From Sordariomycetes sp. S80-01Y (Eukaryota; Ascomycota; Sordariomycetes): a stretch of 64,000 bases of DNA. The position numbers and the translations under genes were made by a program. Within the stretch, counting starts at the first letter, position 1. Every line of letters begins with the position of its first letter. Shown here piece after piece: positions 23,409 to 34,251 of the stretch. The notes under the pieces are model-generated. The model had not been told where the DNA came from, did not search any database, and saw only the letters and a program-made list of their open reading frames with translations. The stretch is taken from assembly GCA_037042185.1 (NCBI GenBank), contig JAXQJY010000026.1:1922001-1986000 (forward strand), given 5' to 3'.

Positions 23409-24849
23409 ATCTGATCGACGCGAGGCTCTCGAGCACGAGCCTCCCTGCGGGCGAGCTTTGAGCGGCCGCGGAGGAGGTCGCAAGTCTCCGAGAGAGGCGG
23501 TTGGGGATAGCATTAGACTGGCGGCAGCATCAAACGGCACGGACATGGAATTGTAAAAAGCCAGCCCCAGCCTACTCATCTGGGGGGACTCAATCGGGAG
23601 GACATCTGTACAGGCGCAAAATGTAAACAGCAACGGGCTAGACGACTGGTTAGAACACACATCATAGCGGCAACGACAACGGCAACTGGGAGGCATTCTG
23701 AATACGAGCAAACCTTTACCTGGCTCAGACCACGTACACCACATCCTCCTAACTGTGCACGTAGAATAGGGCGCGCTGCCGGATCCGAAACGGCATTGGC
23801 TCGATCACGGATTTGCGATGATGCTCCGATGGACACCTGGAGCGCTAGCTCTTCACGAGATGTCGTTAACGGACGCATGTAAGCGGCGTGATCCGCGTCG
23901 GAACGCTCCCCGACGTTGTCAAAGCCGGTCTGTTCGCTGCCATCGATCCGGGCCTGCGGAGGAGCGCAAGGCGGGCCCCCTGGAAATGGCATGTCGGCTC
24001 GACGGATCCCCCGTCACGACGTTTCGCCCTCTGCAGCCCTACGTAACGATCAGAGCCCGTTCGAGTAAAGGCGCCCGATTCGTTGCTGTGGTCAGCCGCC
24101 GAGAAGCTTCGAGAGCGATTCGTCTGGGCAGCGGCGCGTGGCGTCAGCATCAGCTTAGCTTATCATAGCTTAGACTATCACGGAGGAGCCCCTTGGGAAG
24201 GGACGAGCGTCTCGCCGGCCGCAACGGCGATCGGCGACCAGTGTGGGTCGCCGGTAGAGCGCGCACGGCCGCACACGAGCTCTTAAAGCTCACGAGGAAA
24301 TACGCGACCTGGTGTCTATTGGCCGGAGACGCCCAGGGCGTGAGATGATGTGGTTGTGCGGCTGAGGTTGATGGGCGGGACGTGATTGGGTGTAGAGTTT
24401 GACGACGTTGCGTTTTCGCGCTTAAATGGGCCGTCGAGCTGTCACGTGCGGCACATCACACGGGGATTACCGCCATGGGGCTGGAAATAAGGTATATCTG
24501 CATGTCATAGCTTCAAGGCATCGCGTCGATCATGTAATGGAAAAGAGAAGTTCGTGAAAATCGCTCATATTTGTGCTGCACGTATGCATCCCAGGGTCTA
24601 CCGGTCCAAGCCCTCGACCCTGGACTACACAAGAAGTTGAAGTATCTATCAGATCCCCAAGCCTTAAGTCGTCCCCGGTGTGAAAGTCTATAAACAGGTT
24701 GAAGCGCACCCATGGCGCGTAAATATAGAAAAACGTGAAGAGGTATCATCCGAATGGCCACCGGGGCCGTGCTGGCGGGGGGAGGCCGGAGTGCCCTAGC
24801 GAGACCAGGCCGTCACTCCCACCTCCCGGTCCGTGTCCAGGTCCTGCGC

Positions 24850-25350
24850 CTAGTAGATGGCAGCAACGGCGGCGAACAGCGCGGCGGCGAGGACACCGGT
24901 GTGCGCAGCCAGCGAGCCAGCCGCGTCGGTGGGGACGCTAGAGGGAGCGGTCTCCGTCTCGTCGGGCACCTCAGGCGACTCGGTCTCGGGAGGAGGCAGC
25001 ACAGTCGTCGGGGGGGCGGTGGGACCAGCAGAGGTGGTCGAGTTCTTAGAGACGGACCACATGGTGGAGCTGGGGGTGGGCGTGTAGGTGGGCGTGTGGA
25101 CGGAGCTGGTGGTGATGACCGTGGGCGTGACGACGCTGCTGCTGCTGCTGCTGGAGGTCGAGGTCGAGGTGGGAGTGGTGGAGGTCGACGAGGTGGTCCA
25201 GAGGGGGCAGTCGGTGGCGGTTGGGTTGCACTCGGTGATGGTCTTGGTCATGGTCGTGGTGGAGGTGAGGGTGGTGGTGCCCTCGATGGGCTCGGCGGGA
25301 GTCGCCATGGCGAGGCCGGCAACGGCGACGAGGCTGGTGGTGAAGCGCAT
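24850..25350 (-). CDS. GPI-anchored Ser/Thr-rich cell-wall protein
   Basis: Intronless, 166 aa from the ATG at 25350. It begins with a signal peptide (MRFTTSLVAVAGLAMATPA), followed by a short region with two cysteines (ECNPTATDC). A long Ser/Thr/Pro tract follows, including an eight-residue Ser run encoded by the trinucleotide repeat near 25135-25155. The C terminus is a hydrophobic tail (GVLAAALFAAVAAIY) preceded by small residues, the pattern of a GPI-attachment signal. It is expected to be heavily O-mannosylated and placed at the plasma membrane or cell wall. The frame continues upstream of the ATG, but those residues lack signal-peptide character, so the inner ATG was chosen. The exact role is unknown. 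Confidence 0.85.
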   Translation of the reverse strand: MRFTTSLVAVAGLAMATPAEPIEGTTTLTSTTTMTKTITECNPTATDCPLWTTSSTSTTPTSTSTSSSSSSSVVTPTVITTSSVHTPTYTPTPSSTMWSVSKNSTTSAGPTAPPTTVLPPPETESPEVPDETETAPSSVPTDAAGSLAAHTGVLAAALFAAVAAIY

Positions 25351-26858
25351 TTTGGCGGCGGTTTGCGGCTGTGCGTTGGAATGCGATTTGAGTGATTTCG
25401 CGTGGGCGGCTGGCGCGACGTGAAGTTGAGAGGTTCCGTGAGGACCGTGGAAAAGAATGCCGATCTCGAGAATCAAAGAACGTGAGTGCGTCAAGGAGCG
25501 TCAGAGTCGTCAAGACTTGAAAAGGAGCGTGAGGTGGGAGAGAAGGTGGGTGAAGAGAAGGAGAGGAGAGGAGTTTTCAAGGATTTGAGGAGTTTTCCAT
25601 GTGTCTGGGGCGCCAATGCCGGGAGGCGTTGGTAGCGCCAGGTACGGTGCATCGCGTGTACAGTGCGAGGCTAGCCGCCGGCACTTATCTCTGATCCCTG
25701 CCGCGTCCCTGTCGTGTCCCTGTCGTGTCCCCGTCGCGGGCGGCGGAGCGTCGCTGTTGGTGCCGCATGTCAGCTCGGGACCGGGTGGGAGAGCCCGGAG
25801 CACTGTCTCTCTTCTGAGGGAAGCACTGTGCAGCGCATGGCCATGATCCCGGTCTCTTCCTCCGTGCGATGCGCGGCCAGCAATTTCTTTCTTCTTCCAC
25901 CTGGTCGCCAGCTCACCCTGCGTCACCGCCAGCTCATCCCTTGCGAACAGCTGCCGTGCGCCGCCTCAGCGACCTCGCGACCTGATGGCGGTGAAGGGCG
26001 CTGCTGGCCGCCCCGCTGAATTGACTCGAGGCGATAGAGTCTGGACCGCACGCGGGAGCCCAGCGGGAGCCCAGCACTAACACGGCACGCCGTCGGCCAC
26101 CACTGCAGACTGGCGAGCCAGCACTGCACGACTCCAATCGGCGGGGCTTGTAATCTGTCCAACTTGTTCTGCTGGCACGGCATCGGCCCTGAAACGATAG
26201 TCGATCCTGGTGGGAAGACAATGGGATTCGCTGCGTCTCGCCATGTTTATTGGCCTGGAGTGCTTGGCGATCCCTTCATTTCGCGGGGCGTGGCCGAGGC
26301 CTGCATGAGGGAGCCGACGTTGGGGCACGTCGCACCAAGGATCCGCAGAAGGGACAGTCTCGAATAAACGCAAGTGTCGTAGAGATGTTACACTGTGTTG
26401 GGGTGCTCTGGATAGATTAATTATTCCAGTAGGGTCCTGTTGCGAGATGTCGCTGACTCGTGGCTTAACGTGTCCGGTGGCCGTTCCTCACTCGCTCGGG
26501 TGAGGAGGCGATGAGTGAGCCTGTTGTAGTCCACACAACAAGCTCGTGGGTCAGAAATGTAGCAAAACCATCGTTACAGACCATGTAGGAAATCCTCTGA
26601 TTGTATTAACATTTCTTCAAGACCTGGGCAGCGTTGGCATAATTCATCCAAGCCAAGCCCATGCAATGCAGGGTAGCTTCGAGTTGCTTAGCTGCGCTCT
26701 CTGACGCAACCGACCCCTGGAGCTGCCCAACGCGCGACCCCGCATCCCACCGAGCTTCACCCCTCGATGCCATGTTCTGCCCAGACCCCAGTCGATCAGA
26801 TCACCAACACACTCCTTTCTACGTGCTTGATTGACCTGCTGCTCGCTGAACCGTCGCC
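25351..26858. other. Intergenic, 1.5 kb, with short direct repeats
   Basis: Lies between divergent genes. Small tandem repeats are visible: GTCGTGTCCCT units near 25711-25731 and GGGAGCCCAGC twice at about 26051-26072. Neither has coding sense. No gene recognised; it probably holds both promoters. Confidence 0.5.
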
Positions 26859-28124
26859 ATGACCACCCTCTCCACCGACCCCGCCCTCTACATCTTCACC
26901 TCGCTGACGGCCGGCTCCTCCCACATCGTCACGGCCACGTCCCGCCTCGAAACCATCCTCCGCGCCAACCGCGTCCCCTTCAAAGCCCTCGACATCGCCA
27001 CCGACGACAAGGCCCGCATGCTATGGCGCCGCCGAGCCGGCAAAGACGCCAGCGGGCGGCCGCGCAAGTTCCCCGCGCTGGTGCAGGAGGGTCTGGTCCT
27101 GGGCGACATCGTCGAGATTGAGGAGTGGAACGAGTACGGCGAGCTGAGGCAGCACGTCAAGATCTACTACGACGAGCACACGATCCCCGACATCCACCAC
27201 AAGCACCCCCCGCCCAAGATGAAGCGGCCCAACATGATGCAGAAGGCAAGCAGCGTGGCGGGGAGCATAGCGGGGAAGAAGATGGCGCCCAAGGTTGACA
27301 GCACGCCGCCGAGCTCGAACCTGGGGACGCCCGCGCCCGAGAACCCGCCGCCGGCCCCGGACCTCACCAAGGCCGGGGCGCTGGATCTGAACAAGTCGGC
27401 GACGGCACCGGCCGCGCCCGACAAGGGCAAAGAGAAGGAGGCCAAGGAGAAGAAGAAGGAGGAGAAGAAGGAGGCGCTTCCCATGCGGTCTGTTGCGGAC
27501 GAGGCGGCGCAGAAGGCTAAGGAGCTTCGCTTGAAGAGTCTGCGGGAGAAGGTGCACGGCAAGGGCGCGGGGGACAAGAAGAGCGAGGAGAAGAAGGAGT
27601 CTGAAGAGAAGAAGGAGACCGAGAAGAGCGAAGGGAAGAAAGAGACACAGCAGAGCGAGGATAAGGTGGCGGCTGTTGCGACGCCGAAGAAGGAGGCCGG
27701 AGGATCTTCGACGCCGGGGCTACAGTCGCCGACTAGTGGGAAGTGGAAGTCGGATTCTGGGATTCCCGCGGCAGGAGACGTGCAAAGTCCGCGAAGTTCC
27801 ACTTGGAAAGCAGCGGAGGTGGAGGTGCCAAAGGCAGAAGTGAAGAAGCCCGAGGAGAAGGCGGCGGCGGCAAAGGGGAAGGCCGAGGCGGGTAAGAAGG
27901 CAGACGACTCCGACTCCGAGGACGACTCGGAGGAAGATGACGAGGAGGAGTCTGATGAAGAGGAAGAAGACGACGAAGAAGAAGAATCCGAAGAGGAAAG
28001 CGAAGACGAGGACGACGAGGACGACTCAGACGAGGATTCCAACGAGGACGAGAAGAAACCAGCGGCGAAGCCAGATGCGGCCAAAGCGGGTGCGGCGACA
28101 CCTGCGACGACGGAGAACAAGTAG
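26859..28124 (+). CDS. SH3BGR-family thioredoxin-like protein with long Lys/Glu-rich acidic tail
   Basis: Intronless, 421 aa. Residues about 8-105 match the SH3-binding glutamic acid-rich (SH3BGR) domain, a thioredoxin fold without the CxxC active site: LYIFTSLTAGSSHIVTATSR, VPFKALDIATDDKARMLWRR, RKFPALVQEGLVLGDIVEIEE. The remainder is low complexity: Lys/Glu-rich blocks (residues 185-275), a Ser/Pro/Gly stretch, then a highly acidic tail of Asp, Glu and Ser from about residue 345. Such proteins are cytosolic, with protein-binding roles proposed but poorly defined in fungi. The domain is certain enough; the function is not. Confidence 0.88.
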   Translation: MTTLSTDPALYIFTSLTAGSSHIVTATSRLETILRANRVPFKALDIATDDKARMLWRRRAGKDASGRPRKFPALVQEGLVLGDIVEIEEWNEYGELRQHVKIYYDEHTIPDIHHKHPPPKMKRPNMMQKASSVAGSIAGKKMAPKVDSTPPSSNLGTPAPENPPPAPDLTKAGALDLNKSATAPAAPDKGKEKEAKEKKKEEKKEALPMRSVADEAAQKAKELRLKSLREKVHGKGAGDKKSEEKKESEEKKETEKSEGKKETQQSEDKVAAVATPKKEAGGSSTPGLQSPTSGKWKSDSGIPAAGDVQSPRSSTWKAAEVEVPKAEVKKPEEKAAAAKGKAEAGKKADDSDSEDDSEEDDEEESDEEEEDDEEEESEEESEDEDDEDDSDEDSNEDEKKPAAKPDAAKAGAATPATTENK

Positions 28125-28863
28125 CGAGCGAGCATTTGTGTTTCCAGAATGTACGATAATCAATTCCAAGCAGCGAACAAGCATTGACTAGTGTAGCTGA
28201 TACTGACATGCTGCTTGTAATACTCATGCGGAAAGGTGGTGCTGAGAGTCTATGACGCTGGGCGACAGCACCGTCCCCACAGCTGCCGCCTATGCTCTGG
28301 CACTCTGCGCTCGCACTAGTCTCAAGCCCCTTTTTACCCCTTTTCGGGCTCGTGGCAGATAGTCTGCTGTATAGAGAGGTTCATGAATCCTATTATCCCC
28401 TATCGCGCGAGGATGTGGATGTGAGGCTGTCGCAGGGCATCGTCGCCACGCACACTGTGGATCCACGCTTGGGAGTGTCTGTACATTTGACAGCAGAAGG
28501 GTTGATTGACCTGTTACGACTAGAGGGCCGGGACTACCACCTTTTCAACTTTGCTACCAATTTTGCTGCTATGCTGATCTTCCACTGCGCAGCGAGTCAG
28601 CTTGTTGGAGCTCGGCATCGCGTATCAAAGCCAGTGCGATGGCACGGATCGGATCCCCGGCTCTTTTCGACCCACGCGGGCCTGACAGACCGGATACTCG
28701 GTCACTCGGGGTTAACAGTGGACGCTCGCTGACACGCACAGCTCGTCGCTCAACTCCGCCTTTTCCACGGTCGGGCATTTTCATCATGTAGACTACCAAG
28801 TACTCAGCATAGCAGCAGTAACAGCCCATCCGCCAATCGCAGCTTTCAGGTTGCGCCGTTGCC
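28125..28863. other. Intergenic, about 740 bp
   Basis: Contains the 3' flank of the SH3BGR-like gene and the promoter of the following membrane protein. A 146-codon open frame (28292-28732) crosses it, but it has no recognisable domain. Confidence 0.45.
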
Positions 28864-29688
28864 ATGGCCTTCTCGCCCTTCTACGCAGCCCTCGAGGCCT
28901 ACATCGACATCCCCTTCAACCTGCACCTCAGCCTCATCCTCGTCCTCGTCTACGGGCTGCTCACCCGCCGTCCCAGCATCCTGCTCGTGGCCGTCTACGT
29001 CGTCAGCGCCGTCATCGTGCGCTGCGACGCCACCTCCTCGCCCAAGGAGATGACCAAGACCATGGCCCTGCTGCCCCTCGGCCTCGGCTCCGTCCTGGCC
29101 TTCCTCGTCGCCCCGCGCCCGGCCAAGCTGCGCGCCCTGCCCTACTTTGAGCCCTACGTCAACTTCGCCGTCTACGGCAACATCGGCATGATGGCCCTCA
29201 CGCCCACCGGCGACACCCTGCGCGGGCTCTGCACAAAGGTCGCTTGCCTCGCCCTCTTCGCCTGGATCCTCCTCCAGGGCTGGCGCTGCGGCTGGCGGAC
29301 GCTGCAGCTCCACGACCGGCTGCTCGTCTTCACCGCCGTCAGCAGGAGCTGGATCCTCGCCCACGCCGTCTACCGCTTCGTGCTGCTCACCCTGCCCATC
29401 TTCGGGAGCGGCCGGCGCCACAGGCTCATGGAGGTCTACTCCCTGGCCATGACCTTTGCGCTGAGCTCGGCGAGCGACCTGCCCTTCGAGTACTGCTTCG
29501 GCATGGCGGACACGCTGGTGGTTCCGGCGGCGAGCGCGTGGGCGAGGATCGCGACGACGTTTGAGCTGATTCCCAAGGACGACAAAAGTGGCAGCGGGAT
29601 TGGGGCAGCGGGGGATGTGTGTTTGAGTGCCGTTGTGCTGGGCGTTGCTGGCTTCGCGGCTTGGAACGTCGCCAGGCTGAGGGAGTGA
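28864..29688 (+). CDS. Polytopic membrane protein, function unknown
   Basis: Intronless, 274 aa, with about seven hydrophobic segments (LHLSLILVLVYGLL, ILLVAVYVVSAVIV, LLPLGLGSVLAFLV and others to VCLSAVVLGVAGFAAW). Strong codon bias and a GCCATGGC start context mark it as a real gene. I do not recognise the family; no catalytic motif or transporter signature is visible. Its 3' end converges with PEX6 about 100 bp away. Confidence 0.75.
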   Translation: MAFSPFYAALEAYIDIPFNLHLSLILVLVYGLLTRRPSILLVAVYVVSAVIVRCDATSSPKEMTKTMALLPLGLGSVLAFLVAPRPAKLRALPYFEPYVNFAVYGNIGMMALTPTGDTLRGLCTKVACLALFAWILLQGWRCGWRTLQLHDRLLVFTAVSRSWILAHAVYRFVLLTLPIFGSGRRHRLMEVYSLAMTFALSSASDLPFEYCFGMADTLVVPAASAWARIATTFELIPKDDKSGSGIGAAGDVCLSAVVLGVAGFAAWNVARLRE

Positions 29689-29790
29689 AGGCAAGTCAAA
29701 CGTTGGGAAAGGACTGGGGCATCGCTTGGCTTAGCCGGCAACGCTTGCATCCTGCTTCTCGTACATATACAAGATATATAATCTCTACAT

Positions 29791-32700
29791 CTAATACAGT
29801 CCGTCGTCGTCACTGGCCGTCCCCTCCTCGAAACCCATCGGCGCCTTGCCCTTGCCCTTCCCATTGACGTCCTCGATGGCTTTCCCTTTCCCCTTCTTGT
29901 CCTCCTTCGTCTCGCCAGGGCCCTCGAACGCGGCCCGAACCTTCTCGTAGTGCATCAGCTCGCCCTGGCTCACCGACGGCACCAGCTCCTCGTTCGCCCG
30001 GAGGAAGTCCTCCTCCGTCACCATCACGGCCAGGTCCTGCGGCGTGGCGTGGTGGTCGAAGAAGTAGGCCGTCGACATTTCTGTTGCGCCCGCCTGAGAG
30101 AGGTCTTGGATCTTGTGGTCCACGAGCGTTGCCTGCCGCGTGACGGCCTTGAGCATGGCGTCGGAGCAGAGCGCGTAGAAGTCGGCGCCGGTGTACGTGA
30201 GCGGCAGCTGGTTCGCGACGCTCGTGAGCGACATCGCTGGGTCTAGGGTGAATCTGTCTCGGTCAGCACGATCCTCTGAAAAGAAATTAAATAGGCAACA
30301 TACTTCCGCGTCAACGCCTCCAAGATGGTCAGCTGCGTCTCGTGCGTGTCGCTGACGCCGAGGTACAGCATCTTGTCGAACCGTCCCGGTCTCAGCAACG
30401 CCGGATCCAGCAGGTCGGGCCTGTTCGTCGCACCGATGACAAAGACTCCTCCGCTCGCCGCATCGCCGCCCGAGCTCATGCCGTCCAGCTCGGCCAAAAG
30501 CTGCGAGACGATGCGGTCCATGACGCCGCCGCTGTCGCCCTGGTTTCCGCGCTTGGGCGCCACCGAATCGAGCTCGTCGAAGAAGACGACGCAGGGCCGG
30601 GCGTCGCGGGCGCGCTGGAATACTCGACGCACGTTGGCCTCGGACTCGCCAATGTACATGTTCAGGAGCTCCGGCCCCTTGACGGAGAAGAAGTTGAGCG
30701 AGTACTCGGTAGCAATGGCCTTTGCCAGCAGCGTTTTACCGGTACCCGGAGGTCCGTAGAACAGTATGCCAGAGCGCTTCTTCATGCCCCTGGCGAACAG
30801 CTCCGGCCGCTCGAGCGGGAGCTGGATGGTCTCCGTGACCGCGGCCTTGACGTTGGACAGACCACCCACGTCGTCCCACGTGACGTTGGGGATCTTGGGC
30901 GCGCCGATGGAGTCGGAGAAGGACTTTCGCGCGGCCTCCACCGCGGCGTCGAGGTCGTGCTTTGTGAGGCAGCGCGCCATGGGGCCGCCGGCGACCTGGA
31001 TGTCGCGGATGGTGAGCTCTGAGGAGGCCGGGATGAGGGCCTCGAGACGGGTGAACTGGGCGGCCGAGGCGCGGTCCACGACGTCGACGAGATCGCCGGC
31101 CACCAGCGCCGCTGTTTTGAGGGCCACGCTGTTGAGGTCGATGGAGGGCTCGAGCGACAGGCCTCGGTCGTTGAGGATGTTGCGCAGGATGGCCTCACGT
31201 TCCGCCTCGTCCGGCGCGCCCATCTCGAGCTCGTGCGTGAAGCAGCCTCGCACACCGTCGGGCACCTTGTCGACGTCGTTGGTGGTGGCGATGAGGACGC
31301 GGGTGTCTTCTAGGATCTCCTTCATGGTTGACTCGATGCGGTCGGCGGTCAGAGCCTCGACGTGGCGGATCAGCAAGCCGCAGCAGTCGGGCCCGCAGCT
31401 CATGGCTCGCTCGGCGCGAGTCCTCAGGAAGCCCTCCGTCTTGACATCGCTGCCGCTGCCACCGCCCTCGCTCAAGATGTCGTACGCGTCAATGGTGAAG
31501 GAGTGCAGCCCGATGTCGGAGCACGCCCCTTCTGCGAGCGTGGCCTTGCCGATGTTGCGGTGGGTTGAGGTGAGGAGAATGGCGACGGGGGGCATCTTAA
31601 GCGCAATCGCCCGCTTGCTGGTTGCAGCCGCCAGCAGCTGTCGAAGCTGATGCCGCAAAGGCGAGACGTAGCTTTGCAGCCTCTGCTCGCTCTCCGGGGG
31701 AGGAAGAGGCGCCGGCGGTCCATCTGCATCCCGGGTGGGCGACTTCCTCAGTCCTAGGTAGTACTGCCACGTGCTCGACTTCGTCCCCGGGATGCGGCTC
31801 GTCTGGAACCCGGACCCGTGCATGCCGACGGACGAGCTGTCGATGCAGGCGACGGAGCCCCAGAAGGCCTCCGCCGTGCCGTCCTCGTCCTCGTCCGCTT
31901 TCTGGATCTGGATGTGCCCTACTTTGAACCAGGCCACGCTGTCGATGTGGCCGCCTGGCGAGGTCTGGCTGCCCGAAGTCAAGGCCATCACGTCGTCCAC
32001 CTCGGAGCCGCCAGACGCGCCCGCTGTCTCCTGCAGAGCCTTGCCGAGCTGCGCGTCGACGGGCACGGCGATCAGATCCCCTGTGCGAACCAGCCGTGTC
32101 CTTGAAGCGAAGTAGTGCTTGAGACCACCAAGCACGGCAGTCTGATACGCCCTCTCAGCCGATACCGGCGTTCGCACGTGGTGAATCGTGATGTCTCTGG
32201 CATATGGCGGTCTTGAAGCACCGGTGAATCGTGGCAGCGTCCCCTTCCCCTGGTACGCTGACCTCTTCAGCGGCGAGATCCGCAGATACGACGCTTCGTC
32301 CAGGTTTGCCAGCAGTATCGGCGAGGCGTAGGCCGTTGGGCTGGCTGGCCGCTGAACCTGCGACTCGAAGAAGGACAGCCTTCGATCACCAGGCCGCGAG
32401 CTCGGTATCCTCGTCATCGGCCGCGGCGCGTAGCCCTCTGGCAGGCCGTAGACGCGCACTGGCCGCCAGTTGCCGGGCTCGGCGTCCAGCTGGCCTAAGC
32501 TCCCCAGACCGAATGCGCCGAATCCATTGACGGGCGGTTCAGGCGCAGCTTCTATCCTCACCCAATCTCCAGAGAAGCATCCGATCTTGGGCAGCGATGA
32601 GACGTGCACATACACCCGCGCTTCGTCGTCATCCTCGCTCGCCGGCTTGGGATGCAACAGATCCGCAGGCATGGCCTTCATCAGCCCCTGCGCCTTGAAC

Positions 32701-33870
32701 AGTCGCCCCCTTGGCCTGTCGGGTCGCGCCGTCGTCGAGGTCATGTTCGAGAAGACACTGCCCGCGCCCGGAGACATCATTCCGCTTACTTTGCGCCCTC
32801 TCAGGGTGCCCACCGTCATCGGAGTGCCTGGCTGCATGGTCGAGACACCGCTCGCGGAACTAGCTGGCAGTTGCGGCGCTTGCAGAGAGATCATGTCGTC
32901 CATCGAGTCATCGGACATCTCCTCATCGTCATCATCGCGGTCCACTTCCGACATGTCGGTCTCCGTCTCGGTCGCCGTTTCAGCTTCTGTCTCGCGGCCT
33001 TCGGCAGCGGAGAAGAATTGGTCGGTTGCCTCCTCGTCGTCGGTCCGGTTGCCGTTCGTCGCAGGAGCGCTGGAGATCGCCGGTGTCTTGCGCCTACCGT
33101 GGCTACGGCCGCGCATGAGAATGATCTTGGTGCTAGGCGTCAGCACACCCTGCGCGACGGGTTCGCAGAGGGCGATCTTTCCAGGGGAGGGAGGGGCGTG
33201 TGTGACTGGATGGGGCGCCAGCGGTAGAGGGAACAGGTCCTCGGCATGGACGATGGCGAGGCTGCTGAGCGCGTATCGCAGCGCCATGGCGAGCCTCTCA
33301 TCCTGCGTAGCCCCTTTCCTCCTTGTCGCCGCATCGGGATGGTCGCGATAGAAAGTCCCCTCGCCAGCCTCTAGTCGGCGCGCAAGCTCGCCCTCCAGAC
33401 TCACGTAGACCGTCTCCAGCGGCAATGGCACAGCATCAAGGACCAGCACGTCGATGCCGCTGCGATGGCCCGCCAGCTTCGAAGGCGCAAGCTTCTGCAG
33501 AGTAACGGCGAAGCGCTGCAGGGAGGCGGAAGAAGGCGAGAAGTGTATGGTCGACGGCGCGTGGATGGAGGCCGAGCGAGTGATGGGAACGAGGGACCAA
33601 GTAGCGTCGGCTGGGCTGGCTTGCGGTGTCCATGGGGCGAGCGCGATGTGCGCTATCTTGTCTTGGTCCGTCTCTGCGCACAGCTGTTAGTCTTGGTAAA
33701 GAGTGGTCGTGACGAGACCTACCACGCGGGAACAGCTCCTTAAAGAGGTCCTCGGAGACGACGCCGACGTCGCCTTTGATCTGGTCGTCCAGCACCAAGC
33801 GCGCAGACACGGGCGGCTTGTCCTGGCGTCTCCTCCTCCTTCGTCGCCTCCTGTCTAGCGTAGCGGCCAT
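29791..33870 (-). CDS. PEX6: Peroxisomal biogenesis factor 6, AAA+ ATPase
   Basis: Three exons, complement(join(29791..30253, 30304..33673, 33723..33870)), 1326 aa, the usual size. Pex6 forms a hexamer with Pex1 at the peroxisome and uses ATP to pull the ubiquitinated import receptor Pex5 out of the membrane. Exon 1 starts with an Arg-rich stretch. The D1 module is degenerate, lacking a proper Walker A (TSTHRNIGKATL). D2 is intact: GILFYGPPGTGKTLLAKA near residue 1020, VVFFDELDSVAPKRG near 1080, and the SRH region FVIGATNRPDLLDPALLRPG. Intron 2 (GTATGT...GACAG) must be removed to join ..ALTRK to FTLDPAMSLTSVA; reading through gives an early stop. The C terminus is Lys/Gly-rich then acidic. 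Confidence 0.97.
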
Positions 33871-34251
33871 GGTGCCTCGTGCCGCTCAGGCTCGCGCAGC
33901 TCCGATGTCGTCGTGGTCGACCGTTCAGCCGGTTGCGGTAGGGTTGCGTAGTTGCGCGGCTGGATCAGGAGGCCAATGCCATTCGTGCTGTCCTGCTCGG
34001 CAATTCGAAGTCTCAAAATAAGATGTAACGGTGAAAAGGATCTGACGAGGGTCGAGTTGGGGTTGGAGTTGGGGTTGGAAACGGCATGTGCGTCGCCCGT
34101 TGCGGCGGGTCTTCGGGCTCTGCGCAGCTCGGCTCAGTTTGGGGAAGCTGCTTTGCCTCGGCTCGCCCACCAGCTGCATTTGCCTACCCTGCACCAGCTT
34201 CGTAACTTGGGTTGATCACAGAGACACCCGATCTGTATAGCATTTCAGACA
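33871..34251. other. Divergent promoter between PEX6 and the kinase-like gene
   Basis: About 380 bp. It contains a short TTGGGG/TTGGAG tandem stretch near 34056-34079. Nothing else is supported. Confidence 0.4.

Larger units (their letters stand above)
21214..24849. other. Gene-poor block of about 3.6 kb
   Basis: No conserved protein is readable on either strand apart from the small Cys-rich frame at 23256-23408. It contains a poly-G run near 21729-21738 and a TATAAAA box at 22989-22995. The many short frames are best explained by high GC content. It could contain non-coding transcripts or long regulatory sequence, which cannot be judged from sequence alone. Confidence 0.5.

Noticed and set aside
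28292-28732. 146-codon plus-strand open frame between the SH3BGR-like and membrane-protein genes
   Set aside because: No domain, no homologous look, and it lies in the expected promoter of the next gene.
32470-33351. 293-codon plus-strand open frame inside PEX6
   Set aside because: Antisense shadow of the Ser/Asp-rich PEX6 N-terminal half.
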